Positions 17,141-24,875 of a DNA stretch of 64,000 nucleotides are shown in pieces; the stretch's first letter is position 1, and every line of letters starts with the position of its first letter. Below the pieces are notes generated by a model. That model searched no databases. It saw only the letters and a program-made list of their open reading frames with translations, and was not told where the DNA came from. Source of the DNA: Paraglaciecola chathamensis S18K6 (lineage in GTDB: Bacteria; Pseudomonadota; Gammaproteobacteria; Enterobacterales; Alteromonadaceae); NCBI GenBank assembly GCA_000314955.1, contig BAEM01000034.1, positions 214,155 through 278,154 of the forward strand. The letters are read 5' to 3'. The position numbers and the translations under genes are program-made.

Positions 17141-17800
17141 ATGATGATGACGATTTGCCAGCAACACCAACAAAGAAGTTACCCCCAAATTCGAGACAAA
17201 ATGCAACCAGGAGATATCATCGCTTTTGGTGGCAATAGCCTGTTTTCGAAGTGGGCGAAGCTCACCACTCGCTCCGCTGTCACCCACGTCGCGGTAGTCA
17301 TAAAAACCCAAGTAATAAATGAAGCCAACGGGCGCTATTTCAATCAAGCTATAGAGGCCACCAGTTACAACGGCAAGTGCGGTGTTATGCTCACTCGATT
17401 AAGCGAGCGCGCGGCCACGTATAATGGTGATATGTGGTGGCTGCCGCTGAACAGCCAAGCCAGAGCCAACTTAGAAAACAACAAAACAGCATTTTTCGAT
17501 TTTCTGTTTCAGCAAAACCACAAGCCGTACGATATATGTCAGCTATTCGGCTCAGCCGTAGACGCTACCGACGACATACCTTTTTTAAAAGAGATGAGCT
17601 TAAATTCAGAAGATTTTTCGAGCTGGTTTTGCTCTGAACTTGTCGCTGAAGCCATGGAACGCGGCAAGATCATTGGCAGTGTTAATGCTTCAGAAATTAC
17701 ACCAATTGACATATGCCGCTTTGATGTTTTCCAAGAACAATATGTGCAGTTCAAAGGCGAGTCAAAAACCATTACTGGGTATAATACCATTCCACGTTAA
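17141..17800 (+). CDS. YiiX/YebB-like NlpC/P60-type cysteine hydrolase with MITE-derived C-terminus
   Basis: A 219-residue protein resembling the permuted papain-fold family of YiiX: QPGDIIAFGGNSLFSKWAK near residue 22, His49 in TRSAVTHVAVV, Glu72 in QAIEATS, and Cys164 in SSWFCSELVAEAM, the order expected in permuted NlpC/P60 enzymes. No signal peptide. Such enzymes hydrolyse amide or ester bonds of lipids or peptides; the substrate is unknown. The last four residues (TIPR) and the stop codon are supplied by the MITE inserted at 17785. Removing the MITE and one copy of its TAA target duplication restores a frame that ends SLPFESWQS instead, giving 224 residues. The start codon has two further Met codons beside it (MMM). 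Confidence 0.75.
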   Translation: MMMTICQQHQQRSYPQIRDKMQPGDIIAFGGNSLFSKWAKLTTRSAVTHVAVVIKTQVINEANGRYFNQAIEATSYNGKCGVMLTRLSERAATYNGDMWWLPLNSQARANLENNKTAFFDFLFQQNHKPYDICQLFGSAVDATDDIPFLKEMSLNSEDFSSWFCSELVAEAMERGKIIGSVNASEITPIDICRFDVFQEQYVQFKGESKTITGYNTIPR

Positions 17801-18048
17801 TAAGTGATCACTCAGCGAGAGTTTAAAAGGGCTTAAACAAGGCGCAAGACTGAATGAATAGTTGTTCTCTTTCGAAGTCATGCAACGCAGTGTAAGCCCT
17901 TTTAAAACTCGCCTGCAAGGAATGCCCCAGCGGCTTTTGCTCTGCGTTCTCACTATTTGAAAGGGAACAACCATTACTACATAGCGACGCCTTAATCAAA
18001 AACCGCTGGACGCATTCTGAGACGGTCACTTATTAATGCGGATTGGTA
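17785..18048 (+). mobile_element. 264-bp MITE, copy 1
   Basis: Non-autonomous element with imperfect terminal inverted repeats, TACCATTCCACG at the left and the complement of TACCAATCCGCA at the right, each continuing into TTAATAAGTGA. It is flanked by the 3-bp direct repeat TAA (17782-17784 and 18049-18051). A long internal inverted repeat pairs 17819-17836 with 17893-17910 (GAGTTTAAAAGGGCTTA type). It has no transposase; short frames inside recur in every copy and are not genes. The TWA target points to an IS5/IS1031-like (PIF-Harbinger-related) transposase acting in trans. Confidence 0.9.
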
Positions 18049-18199
18049 TAACTCATTACCATTTGAAAGCTGGCAATCCTAAGGTGAGAGCAAGTAAATC
18101 GAATGTCTAAAGAAAGAAGTAGTAAAAGGGAAAGAGAAAGAAAAAGCCAAATCAAGCATAGATACATATGCTTGAGTCTGCTTGAGCGGCGAGAATGAC

Positions 18200-18529
18200 T
18201 TAGAACGCGTTGTCTTGATGAATTTTAATGAACAAAGGCGTACCGTGTTTACTGTAATCAATTTTGTATTCTTTGCCATTAATGGTTTGTACAAACATTA
18301 ATGTTTTTTCTTCACCGAACACATCACCCACTGTCACATCGACCAATTCCATATCCTGCTGTTTTGCTTCGCGTTTGTTTTCAGGGATGGTGCCGGTAAA
18401 CTCTTTAATACTCTTATGGGTAACAATAATTGCCGGATTATCTTCACCATTTGTCACTAACAGATCCAGTTTTCTGATCTTATGAATTAGTGTATTGCGC
18501 CCACTGACTAGAAATGGTTTTTCGGTCAT
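18200..18529 (-). CDS. Hypothetical protein, 109 residues
   Basis: I do not recognise this protein. The ATG at 18529 has GGAGA five bases upstream; an in-frame TTG four codons earlier overlaps that site and is unlikely. The product is soluble and charged, with no signal peptide or membrane segment. It has alternating beta-type stretches (FLVSGRNTLIHKIRKLDLLVTN, AIIVTHKSIKEFTG, EEKTLMFVQTINGKEYKIDY) that suggest a small beta-rich fold. It stands alone between the first MITE and the tRNA promoter region, with about 150 bp of non-coding sequence on its 3' side. The good ribosome binding site and coding character support it as a real gene. Confidence 0.6.
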   Translation of the reverse strand: MTEKPFLVSGRNTLIHKIRKLDLLVTNGEDNPAIIVTHKSIKEFTGTIPENKREAKQQDMELVDVTVGDVFGEEKTLMFVQTINGKEYKIDYSKHGTPLFIKIHQDNAF

Positions 18530-18971
18530 GCTTATCTCCAACTGCCCTTTTGATTTTTATGTTAAGGCTTACTTTATAAGCAGCAAGATAACAAAGTTTA
18601 TTTATCCTTGCACATCTTTGTTATGTCCTTGTTAAGTTTAAAGTTAACTTCATAAAGACGAATTCGAACAAGTGTGTGAAAAACGTACACACTTCATCTT
18701 TGCTCTAGGCTAAAAAAGTAAAACAAAGGCAAAATAAACGTCTCCCACATGCTTAAAATCTGCAATTGGCAATTTTTAAGAACACTTGAGCCCCTTAAGT
18801 GCATACATTTACCAGAACAGTAAAAGATAAACACCGCAATTTGCGCATTTTTCCAGCAAACTGTCTTACAAAGCAGAGCAAACAGATGACAAGGCCAAAA
18901 AAACTGCTTATACTGCGCGTCGTTTTATACCTTTGCTAACTTCTTTAGCAAATAAAACAACATTTCAAAAT
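18530..18971. other. Intergenic region between the hypothetical gene and the tRNA
   Basis: About 440 bp, AT-rich, with no credible ORF. The right end holds the tRNA promoter (18886-18914). The remainder, upstream of both divergent units, shows nothing else I can name. Confidence 0.5.
18886..18914 (+). promoter_or_regulatory. Sigma-70 promoter of the tRNA-Ile gene
   Basis: The -35 box ATGACA (18886-18891) and -10 box TATACT (18909-18914) are separated by 17 bp. A GC-rich discriminator (GCGCGTCG) follows, as is usual for stringently controlled stable-RNA promoters. The tRNA begins 58 bp downstream. Confidence 0.75.
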
Positions 18972-19048
18972 GGCCCAATAGCTCAGTTGGTTAGAGCACC
19001 CGACTCATAATCGGTAGGTCCCCTGTTCAAGTCAGGGTTGGGCCACCA
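18972..19048 (+). tRNA. ileX: tRNA-Ile (CAU anticodon, lysidine-modified type)
   Basis: A 77-base cloverleaf from GGCCCAA to GGCCACCA with encoded CCA. The anticodon arm is CCGA-CTCATAA-TCGG, so the anticodon is CAU. The body (GGCCC acceptor, GACTCATAATCG anticodon arm) matches E. coli tRNA-Ile2 rather than elongator or initiator tRNA-Met, so the CAU is expected to be converted to lysidine by TilS to read AUA. A T6 run directly after the gene is a likely terminator. Confidence 0.9.
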
Positions 19049-19343
19049 TTTTTTCTCGACAATACACTCCATCACTGCCCTATTAAATTTAGCGATAGCA
19101 ACATAAATATCCCCTAACGCTTTAGCGTAAAGCGGCGTTAAACACTGCTCACAGCAACTTTCGACGGATGCTTGAATGGCTTATGGGTGTTTTTCGTGTG
19201 CGCAAAACGAAAAATATATCCCCCTAAACCATCTCTATTACCTTTACAAAAGGCACTGGCGCGCGGTTAAATTAAAATTCGCTCTTGTTTAAAATATTTC
19301 AGCAAAAGGGCCAATGAATCATTAACCAAAAAAGGAGTTAAAC
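19049..19343. other. Intergenic region with a small hairpin
   Basis: No gene is visible. CGCTTTA-GCG-TAAAGCG (19118-19134) is a perfect inverted repeat without a T run. The ribosome binding site AAAGGAG of the next gene lies at its right end. Confidence 0.4.
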
Positions 19344-19781
19344 ATGAGGCAAATTAAAAAAACGGGCGCCGTTACGCGGATGATTTTCAACGCTGGGCTG
19401 GCTATAGGCTTACTTCTCGCTACCGCTTTACCGATTAATGCACAGACAAACCCTGACGCCATGGCAACACCAACGGTTATTCATTCGGTGTTTTTCTGGC
19501 TTAAAAACCCTGACTCAGTTGACGATCGCAAATCTCTTATAGAGGGGCTAAACAGCTTGCGTGACATTCCACAAATCCAAGCGCTGCATGTTGGGGTGCC
19601 TGCATCTACCGTCTCTCGGGATGTGATTGACAGCAGCTATCAAGTCTCAGAGCTGATGTTTTTTAACAGTGTTAAGGATCAAGACGAATACCAAAGTCAC
19701 CCTATTCACAAGCAGTTCGTCAAAGATTATGCTCACCTGTGGCGCAAAGTGGTTGTTTATGACTCACTAAATACCCAGTAA
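19344..19781 (+). CDS. Dabb-family (stress-responsive A/B barrel) exported protein
   Basis: A 145-residue protein with a signal segment (residues about 13-34, ending LPINAQ) followed by one Dabb domain: VIHSVFFWLKNPDSVDDRKSLIEGLNSLRDIPQIQALHVGVPA, then YQVSELMFFNSVKDQDEYQSHPIHKQFV. The final HKQFVKDYAHLWRKVVVYDS fits the dimeric alpha/beta barrel fold. AAAGGAG precedes the start. Most Dabb proteins are cytoplasmic; exported versions are common in marine bacteria, and their function is not known. Apparently a single-gene unit. Confidence 0.85.
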   Translation: MRQIKKTGAVTRMIFNAGLAIGLLLATALPINAQTNPDAMATPTVIHSVFFWLKNPDSVDDRKSLIEGLNSLRDIPQIQALHVGVPASTVSRDVIDSSYQVSELMFFNSVKDQDEYQSHPIHKQFVKDYAHLWRKVVVYDSLNTQ

Positions 19782-19957
19782 TCATTTGCTTGCTAGAATG
19801 ATTTTTCACCCATAGCACAGCTGACGTATAACAGCGTAAGTCCGGCAAAGTGTTGATAAATAGTGGAAGCTTAGGTCTTCTCAAATCGGTATCTTTGGAG
19901 CCCTGCATTTTGTATTGCTGTGAAATTTACCAGAATAATCGCAAGAATAATGCAGGG

Positions 19958-20869
19958 TTATTGATTGCTTTTTGCACCACAGGCGAGGCTTTTGTTTCGC
20001 AACGAATATTGCCAATTCTTAGCTTTCATTAAACGCTCACAATTCAAAAAAGAAACTCCAGTTAAATCAGCCCCTCGAATATCTGCATCATCAAAGCGAG
20101 TCTGAAATAGGGATGCGCCGTGCAGGTTGGCGTCTGTTAATATCGCGCCCTCAAAACTAACGTTATAAAGTTTGCTCGCGCGAAAGTGAACCCCCTTCAT
20201 GTAAGCGTGAGTAAATCTGCTACGAAATATTTCACTCACATCAAACCTAGCATTCGATAAATCACTGCGCGTAAAATCTGCTTCACTTATATGACGATTA
20301 TTAAGTTCAACTCCACTCATAAAACTACCTGAAAAATTCGCCCCATTAACGTTTGCCCCAGTAAAATCCGCGCCCGATAGTTTAGAGCGAATAAACTCTG
20401 CTCCACTTAAATCGGTACCTTTAAGATTCGCGCCCCGCAAATCAACGCCACTTAATACGGCACCGCGGAGGTTCGCTGCTAGCAAATCCACCTCATATAA
20501 ATAGGTATAGCTAGCATTTTCCGGTGGTGAGATATCCACACCAGCAAGAGAATGACCTTGCTTATTTAGGTACGCCATCGCTTCACGTTTTCCACTGTTT
20601 CCAGACGCTTTCGTCGTCACCAGCTGCCAAGCGCTTACAACGCGGGCATGCTCTCTCGCTGCCCGCTCTTCTTTTACTAGGTATATGTCTACCATAATGG
20701 CCAGCAATGTGGGCAATAATAGAAATGAACTTAACCCAGCAAAAATACGGGTGATGTGCCACTTCTCAATCCGGGTCGCAATGCGTTGCGCACGGCTCAC
20801 CTTTACGCTATTAAGCGCTTTTTTGAATGTTGGCGGTTGCGCCTTTTTCGGCATAGGGCGTCTTTTCAC
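19958..20869 (-). CDS. Membrane-anchored pentapeptide-repeat protein
   Basis: A 303-residue protein beginning at GTG 20869, preceded by AGGAG. Residues about 45-65 (IFAGLSSFLLLPTLLAIMVDIYL) form one membrane segment after a basic N-terminus. From about residue 130 there are some 25 consecutive pentapeptide units of A(D/N)LxG type (ADLRGAVLSGVDLRGANLKGTDLSGAEF and onward), which fold into a right-handed quadrilateral beta helix. The C-terminal stretch after LTGVSFLNCERLMKAKNW closes the helix. Pentapeptide proteins can bind other proteins or mimic DNA; nothing here indicates a specific role. Confidence 0.88.
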   Translation of the reverse strand: MKRRPMPKKAQPPTFKKALNSVKVSRAQRIATRIEKWHITRIFAGLSSFLLLPTLLAIMVDIYLVKEERAAREHARVVSAWQLVTTKASGNSGKREAMAYLNKQGHSLAGVDISPPENASYTYLYEVDLLAANLRGAVLSGVDLRGANLKGTDLSGAEFIRSKLSGADFTGANVNGANFSGSFMSGVELNNRHISEADFTRSDLSNARFDVSEIFRSRFTHAYMKGVHFRASKLYNVSFEGAILTDANLHGASLFQTRFDDADIRGADLTGVSFLNCERLMKAKNWQYSLRNKSLACGAKSNQ

Positions 20870-20902
20870 ATCAGTTCTCCTGGGATCTTGTGGGGATGTT
20901 GT

Positions 20903-20959
20903 GAAGGTTAAGTTGCGCAGCGTTTAGGTTGTTGGGAAGGTTAAGTTACGCAGCGTTTA
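20903..20959. repeat. Two direct repeats of 24 bp, 33 bp apart
   Basis: GAAGGTTAAGTTGCGCAGCG at 20903 recurs at 20936 with one change (TTACGCAGCG), and both copies continue with TTTA. They lie just upstream of the pentapeptide gene start and could be a regulatory duplication. Confidence 0.55.
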
Positions 20960-21040
20960 CTAACGATCAGCATACGCCGAGTACGAGCTGGCTATCAAGG
21001 CATGCGTCACCTTCGTTTTATCCGTCACCTTGGTAGCTTA

Positions 21041-21304
21041 TACCATTCCACGTTAATAAGTGATGACTCAGCGAGAGTTTAAAAGGGCTTAAACAAGGCG
21101 CATGAGTGAATGAATAGTTGTTCTCTTTCGAAGTCATGCAACGCAGTGTAAGCCCTTTTAAAACTCGCCTGAAAGGAATGCCCCAGCAGCTTTTGCTCTG
21201 CGTTCTCACTATTTGAAAGGGAACAACCATTACTACATAGCGACGCCTTAATCAAAAACCGCTGGACGCATTCTGAGACGGTCACTTATTCATGCGGATT
21301 GGTA
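21041..21304 (+). mobile_element. 264-bp MITE, copy 2
   Basis: Same element and orientation as copy 1 and the same length, with only scattered differences (for example TTCATGCGG at the right end in place of TTAATGCGG). It is flanked by TTA on both sides (21038-21040 and 21305-21307), so the target duplication is 3 bp and differs from the TAA of copies 1 and 3. Confidence 0.9.
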
Positions 21305-21439
21305 TTACTTCAGTGGGTCATTTCAACGCCGGTTTATGTGTTTGGTATACATCTTGTACGTCTCTCCACACGGCACACTATGCGGCGATATGTGTGTATT
21401 TTGTTCACATAACCCACTTCGAAGACGTAAGGATTACCG

Positions 21440-21970
21440 ATGACCTACTTAAGATTCATGGGGATGATTGGCGTATCTACACTCGTCATGTTCATTATGA
21501 TGTACTTGAACACGTACGCCTTATCCCATCTGTTTTTCAGTGAAACAAGAACCTACATGGCGCTTTATATGGGGTCGGTGATGGCGGTGATTATGCTGTT
21601 GTTTATGCTTGGAATGTATCGCGATAAAAAGCGCAACACGGGGATCTTTATTGGCGCCGTCGCGGTATTTTTGTTGTGCCTATATCTGGTTCGATCGCAA
21701 ATCACCGTGTCTGACTCTGCTTATATGAAGGCTATGATCCCTCACCACTCTATTGCTATTTTGACCAGTGAAAGAGCCAATATTCAGGACGCGCGCGTAC
21801 GTGAATTAGCAGATAACATCATTCAGGCCCAGCGTGATGAAATTAAACAAATGCAATGGTTAATCAAGGATATAGAGCAAAACGGCAAAGCGCTCTCACA
21901 AGCCGACGCCCAGCAGCGACCGGTACCTAAATTTAACAACTCCTCACCCCAAGGAGGCCAAAATGAGTAA
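21440..21970 (+). CDS. DUF305 domain membrane protein
   Basis: A 176-residue protein with three hydrophobic segments in the first 95 residues (LRFMGMIGVSTLVMFIMMYL, YMALYMGSVMAVIMLLFMLGM, GIFIGAVAVFLLCLYLV), then a DUF305 (ferritin-like) domain with AYMKAMIPHHSIAILTSERANI, DARVRELADNIIQAQRDEIKQMQWLI. The paired His and Met residues of the domain are those associated with copper-linked DUF305 proteins. TAAGGA precedes the ATG. The stop overlaps the start of the next gene by eight bases, so the two are translationally coupled and probably work together in metal or redox homeostasis. Confidence 0.85.
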   Translation: MTYLRFMGMIGVSTLVMFIMMYLNTYALSHLFFSETRTYMALYMGSVMAVIMLLFMLGMYRDKKRNTGIFIGAVAVFLLCLYLVRSQITVSDSAYMKAMIPHHSIAILTSERANIQDARVRELADNIIQAQRDEIKQMQWLIKDIEQNGKALSQADAQQRPVPKFNNSSPQGGQNE

Positions 21971-22694
21971 AACTGCCAGCCTTTATCGTATGGTAACCGA
22001 TGAACACATTTGCCCTTATGGATTGCGCTCAAAAGATCTTTTGGAAAGAAAGGGTTTTAGCGTTGATGACCACAAGCTAACATCTCGTGAAGAAACCGAC
22101 CGTTTTCAAGCCAAATACGATGTAAAAACAACACCACAAACCTTTATTGACGATGAACGTGTGGGCGGGTACGACGATCTACGCAGTTATTTTGATAAAG
22201 GGCCCGCCGGGCAAACAGGCACCACTTATGCCCCCGTAATCAGCATATTTGCATTAGCCGTATTGCTTACTGCAGCCATGCAATACTTCGTGGCTGGCGA
22301 ATTCCTTTCGGTTCGCTCACTGATGTTGTTTATCGCATTTTCCATGGTGATGCTCGCGGTGCAAAAGCTACAAGATTTGTATAGCTTTACTAATTCATTT
22401 ATCACTTATGATCTACTCGCGATGAAGTGGATGCGCTACGCGTATATCTATCCATTTATTGAAGCTTATGCCGGTGTCGCTATGGTCGCCGAGTTGCCAG
22501 CATTGGCGGTGGCTCCTTTCTCGATATTTATCGGCTGTGTCGGGGCTGTTTCGGTGATAAAGGCTGTCTATATTGATAAACGCGAATTAAAGTGCGCCTG
22601 CGTAGGTGGCGACAGCAATGTGCCACTGGGCTTCGTGTCCTTGTCTGAAAACCTGTTTATGATTGCCGGTGGCCTAATTATGTTTATGTATTGA
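21963..22694 (+). CDS. Monothiol glutaredoxin fused to a MauE/DoxX-like membrane domain
   Basis: A 243-residue protein. Residues 1-80 are a glutaredoxin-type domain with HICPYGLRSKDLLERKGF, so the active site is CPYG (Cys17) instead of CPYC, and the cis-Pro motif KTTPQTFIDDERVGGYDDL. Residues about 90-243 have four membrane segments of the MauE/DoxX redox-associated type, with a Cys pair in KCACVGGDSNVPLG before the last helix. The fusion suggests transfer of thiol redox equivalents between cytoplasmic glutathione and the membrane Cys pair. Overlap with the DUF305 gene implies coupled expression; a copper-linked role is an inference from that partner. Confidence 0.82.
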   Translation: MSKTASLYRMVTDEHICPYGLRSKDLLERKGFSVDDHKLTSREETDRFQAKYDVKTTPQTFIDDERVGGYDDLRSYFDKGPAGQTGTTYAPVISIFALAVLLTAAMQYFVAGEFLSVRSLMLFIAFSMVMLAVQKLQDLYSFTNSFITYDLLAMKWMRYAYIYPFIEAYAGVAMVAELPALAVAPFSIFIGCVGAVSVIKAVYIDKRELKCACVGGDSNVPLGFVSLSENLFMIAGGLIMFMY

Positions 22695-22735
22695 TGGCCA
22701 AGTTCATTTGAAATAGCAATACTAACAAACTCCGT

Positions 22736-22762
22736 GCTTTGTACCCGGGTGGGGTACAAAGC
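22736..22762. terminator. Hairpin between convergent genes
   Basis: GCTTTGTACCC (22736-22746) and GGGTACAAAGC (22752-22762) form a perfect 11-bp stem with a 5-base loop. It lies between the glutaredoxin-fusion gene and dgkA, which converge. There is no long T run on either side. Confidence 0.6.
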
Positions 22763-22794
22763 GGTTTGTGGCAGACTTCCAGAAACGATGAACC

Positions 22795-23202
22795 TTAAAG
22801 ATGGTTGAACAAAACAGATATCCAGAGCACAGCAGCCATTATCATCGACAGTGAAACGCCTGCAGAGCCAAGATCTTTTGCTAAGCCCGATAGCGGGTGA
22901 ATTTCCTGCCCTACCCTATCTATTGTTACTTCAATAGCGGTATTAACAATCTCGGCAAAAAGAACAAATAATATTGAGACTATCAGTATTCCACTTTGGA
23001 ATAGTGGAATTTGCCAATAGCCTAAGACCAGCAATGCGACAAATAGCAGCACTAACTCTTGTTTAAAGGCAGCTTCATTTTTAGTCAACCAAAGCAGAGC
23101 CTTAAAGGAGTTTTTGCAAGCTAATGTAAGACGTAACCATCCTTTAGGCTTACTTAACGGATCAAAACGTAATGGTGTAACAGGCTTTTTTAAATCTTGC
23201 AT
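22795..23202 (-). CDS. dgkA: Diacylglycerol kinase
   Basis: A 135-residue integral membrane kinase that phosphorylates diacylglycerol to phosphatidate. It shows the family core: NSFKALLWLTKNEAAFKQELVLLF with the conserved Glu, then three membrane helices, and EIVNTAIEVTIDRVGQEIHPLSGLAKDLGSAGV, the catalytic signature. It overlaps the 3' end of the upstream eptA gene by 13 bp. The pairing is functional: phosphoethanolamine transfer from phosphatidylethanolamine releases diacylglycerol, which DgkA recycles. The same eptA-type/dgkA order is known from mcr-3 loci of Aeromonas. Confidence 0.95.
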   Translation of the reverse strand: MQDLKKPVTPLRFDPLSKPKGWLRLTLACKNSFKALLWLTKNEAAFKQELVLLFVALLVLGYWQIPLFQSGILIVSILFVLFAEIVNTAIEVTIDRVGQEIHPLSGLAKDLGSAGVSLSMIMAAVLWISVLFNHL

Positions 23203-24798
23203 GGGCTAAATATATCCAAGTTGGCTTGATAGGTAACGCTGTTCACGGATGTTAATCCTAACAATGTGTCGTACAAATTGTCTTGTGAATAAGGGTTATC
23301 GACACGTTGAGCAACACAGCGTTTATATGCTGTATTGCCAAGATTCGAATCCCAGTACACCATAGGTACATGGGTCTGTTCGTCTGGTGCTAACTTGTAT
23401 GGGAACCCATGCAAATAAAGTCCTTTTTCGCCTAGGGATTCGCCGTGGTCTGAAATATATAACATCGCAGAATTAGGCACATTCGCTAATAAGCCTATCA
23501 CCTTCCCCAGCACATAATCGGTGTATGCAATGGTATTGTCGTAAGTATTATTGAGCGTCTGAGCCGTGCAATTTTGAATATCGCTTCTTGGGCAATCTGG
23601 TTGGTAACGGCCGTAGTTTTCTGGATATCTACGATAATAAGTCGGACCGTGTGAGCCAATCATATGCAAAATAACGACTCTGTTACTGCTTGAGTATTCT
23701 TTTAGCGTACGATTAAGTTGATTGACTAAAATTTCATCCAAACAAAAGTCACCGTCGCATAAAATAGGATCCCTGTGAGGGTCAAACGCTATCGAGTCGA
23801 TTCTACTGCAGACCCCTTTACAGCTACTGTTGTTATCGATCCAAGTTACCGCTGTACCGGCTCGATGAATAATGTCTAATACGTTGTCCTGGCTACTGGC
23901 TATTCTCGAGTCATATTGTTTTCGTGGCAGCCTAGAAAACATACAAGGTACGGATACAGCGGTTGCGGTGCCACATGAAGTGACATTATTGAAACTCACA
24001 GCACCTAAACGCTGTAAGTTAGGGGTGGTGTTTCGAAAATAACCATTACTGCCAAATTTATCTGCTCTGGCAGTTTCGCCTACCACAACAACAAGCGTCC
24101 GTGGCTGCATGGGTTTAAAGTCATTAATGACAGGATGCTTGTCCAATACTCGGTATGGCAAAGGAGGATAAAAGTACGTATCGCGCAAATATTTATACCC
24201 TGCATCGTAAAATGCATAGGGAATGATGTGTTTTATCAAGCCTTTATTATTTCTGCCGACCGCAGCATAACTTTTGTAAAAAAGCCCAGCGATTAATATT
24301 ATTCCTAACAGCGCCACTAAATTGATCAGCAGCAACTTTTTAATTCTAGAGGTAAATCCGCCCTTTATTTCTTGATTGAGTACAGCAAATACTGGGAGCA
24401 TGCCTAACAAAATAAAAAAGAGTAAAAAGCTTATATTTAAATATGAAAGTGCTTCTCCAGAGTTAGTCTCAACAATATTCTGCAGCATACTACTATCAAA
24501 AATAACACCGTAAACTACCGAAGCATAAAATAAGAACACACAGACAAGAAAAGTAAATGCAATCGTTATGCGGGGGAAAAACACGGCGCCAAATACACTA
24601 ACAAAAAGAATATTAATCAAGGTCAATAATATTGGAATAGAAACAAAAAATACCCCATTCCCACAGCGTGTTTGGCCGTACGCTTTCATATACTTTTGAA
24701 ATAAAGGGGTAATTAAAAACAAGTGTAATAATCAGAGATGAATATATTACAAACTGTGATGAGGACGGATTTATATTTACTGTTCGACCTAAGTTCAA
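23190..24798 (-). pseudogene. eptA: Lipid A phosphoethanolamine transferase EptA, split by a one-base frameshift
   Basis: The catalytic part is intact: VVVVGETARADKFGSNGY with the metal-binding Glu, TSCGTATAVSVPCMFSR with the Thr nucleophile, MIGSHGPTYYRRYP, and YISDHGESLGEKGLYLHGFPY. The first membrane helix (FVIYSSLIITLVFNYPFISKVYES), which resembles that of Neisseria EptA, is in a different frame upstream of an A6 run at 24645-24650 (T6 on the coding strand). Deleting one base joins the two frames into a 535-residue protein of normal length. The likely start is TTG at 24798, with AGGAAAG upstream; the continuing downstream frame offers only an out-of-frame Met at 24722. The cause could be a mutation, phase variation by slippage, or a sequencing error. 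Confidence 0.8.
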
Positions 24799-24875
24799 AA
24801 CAAGCTTTCCTATGTAGAATTTCACATAGAATAATTTTTTAAACTTAGGCAATGCTTAAGATTAACTTTAGTGGA

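Larger units (their letters stand above)
20870..21439. other. Intergenic region holding a direct repeat and MITE copy 2
   Basis: It contains the 33-bp-period direct repeat at 20903-20959, MITE copy 2 at 21041-21304 and about 130 bp of leader for the DUF305 gene. No gene of its own is visible. Confidence 0.6.

Noticed and set aside
17762..18029. Minus-strand frames of about 70 codons recurring at 17.8, 21.1 and 45.0 kb
   Set aside because: They recur only because the MITE is repeated. Frames differ at ends, lack start signals, and lie across inverted repeats.
18972..19048. tRNA-Met call from the CAU anticodon
   Set aside because: The body and acceptor match tRNA-Ile2 (GGCCC acceptor, GACTCATAATCG anticodon arm) and lack initiator or elongator Met features as I know them.
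24640..24660. Programmed -1 frameshift explaining the eptA split
   Set aside because: Joining the frames needs a +1 (or -2) shift, whereas a T-run slippery site would give -1. A one-base insertion is simpler.
24700..24722. Met at 24722 as the start of eptA
   Set aside because: It lies out of frame in the DNA that encodes the first helix in the other frame, and it gives an N-terminus without the family's first membrane segment.
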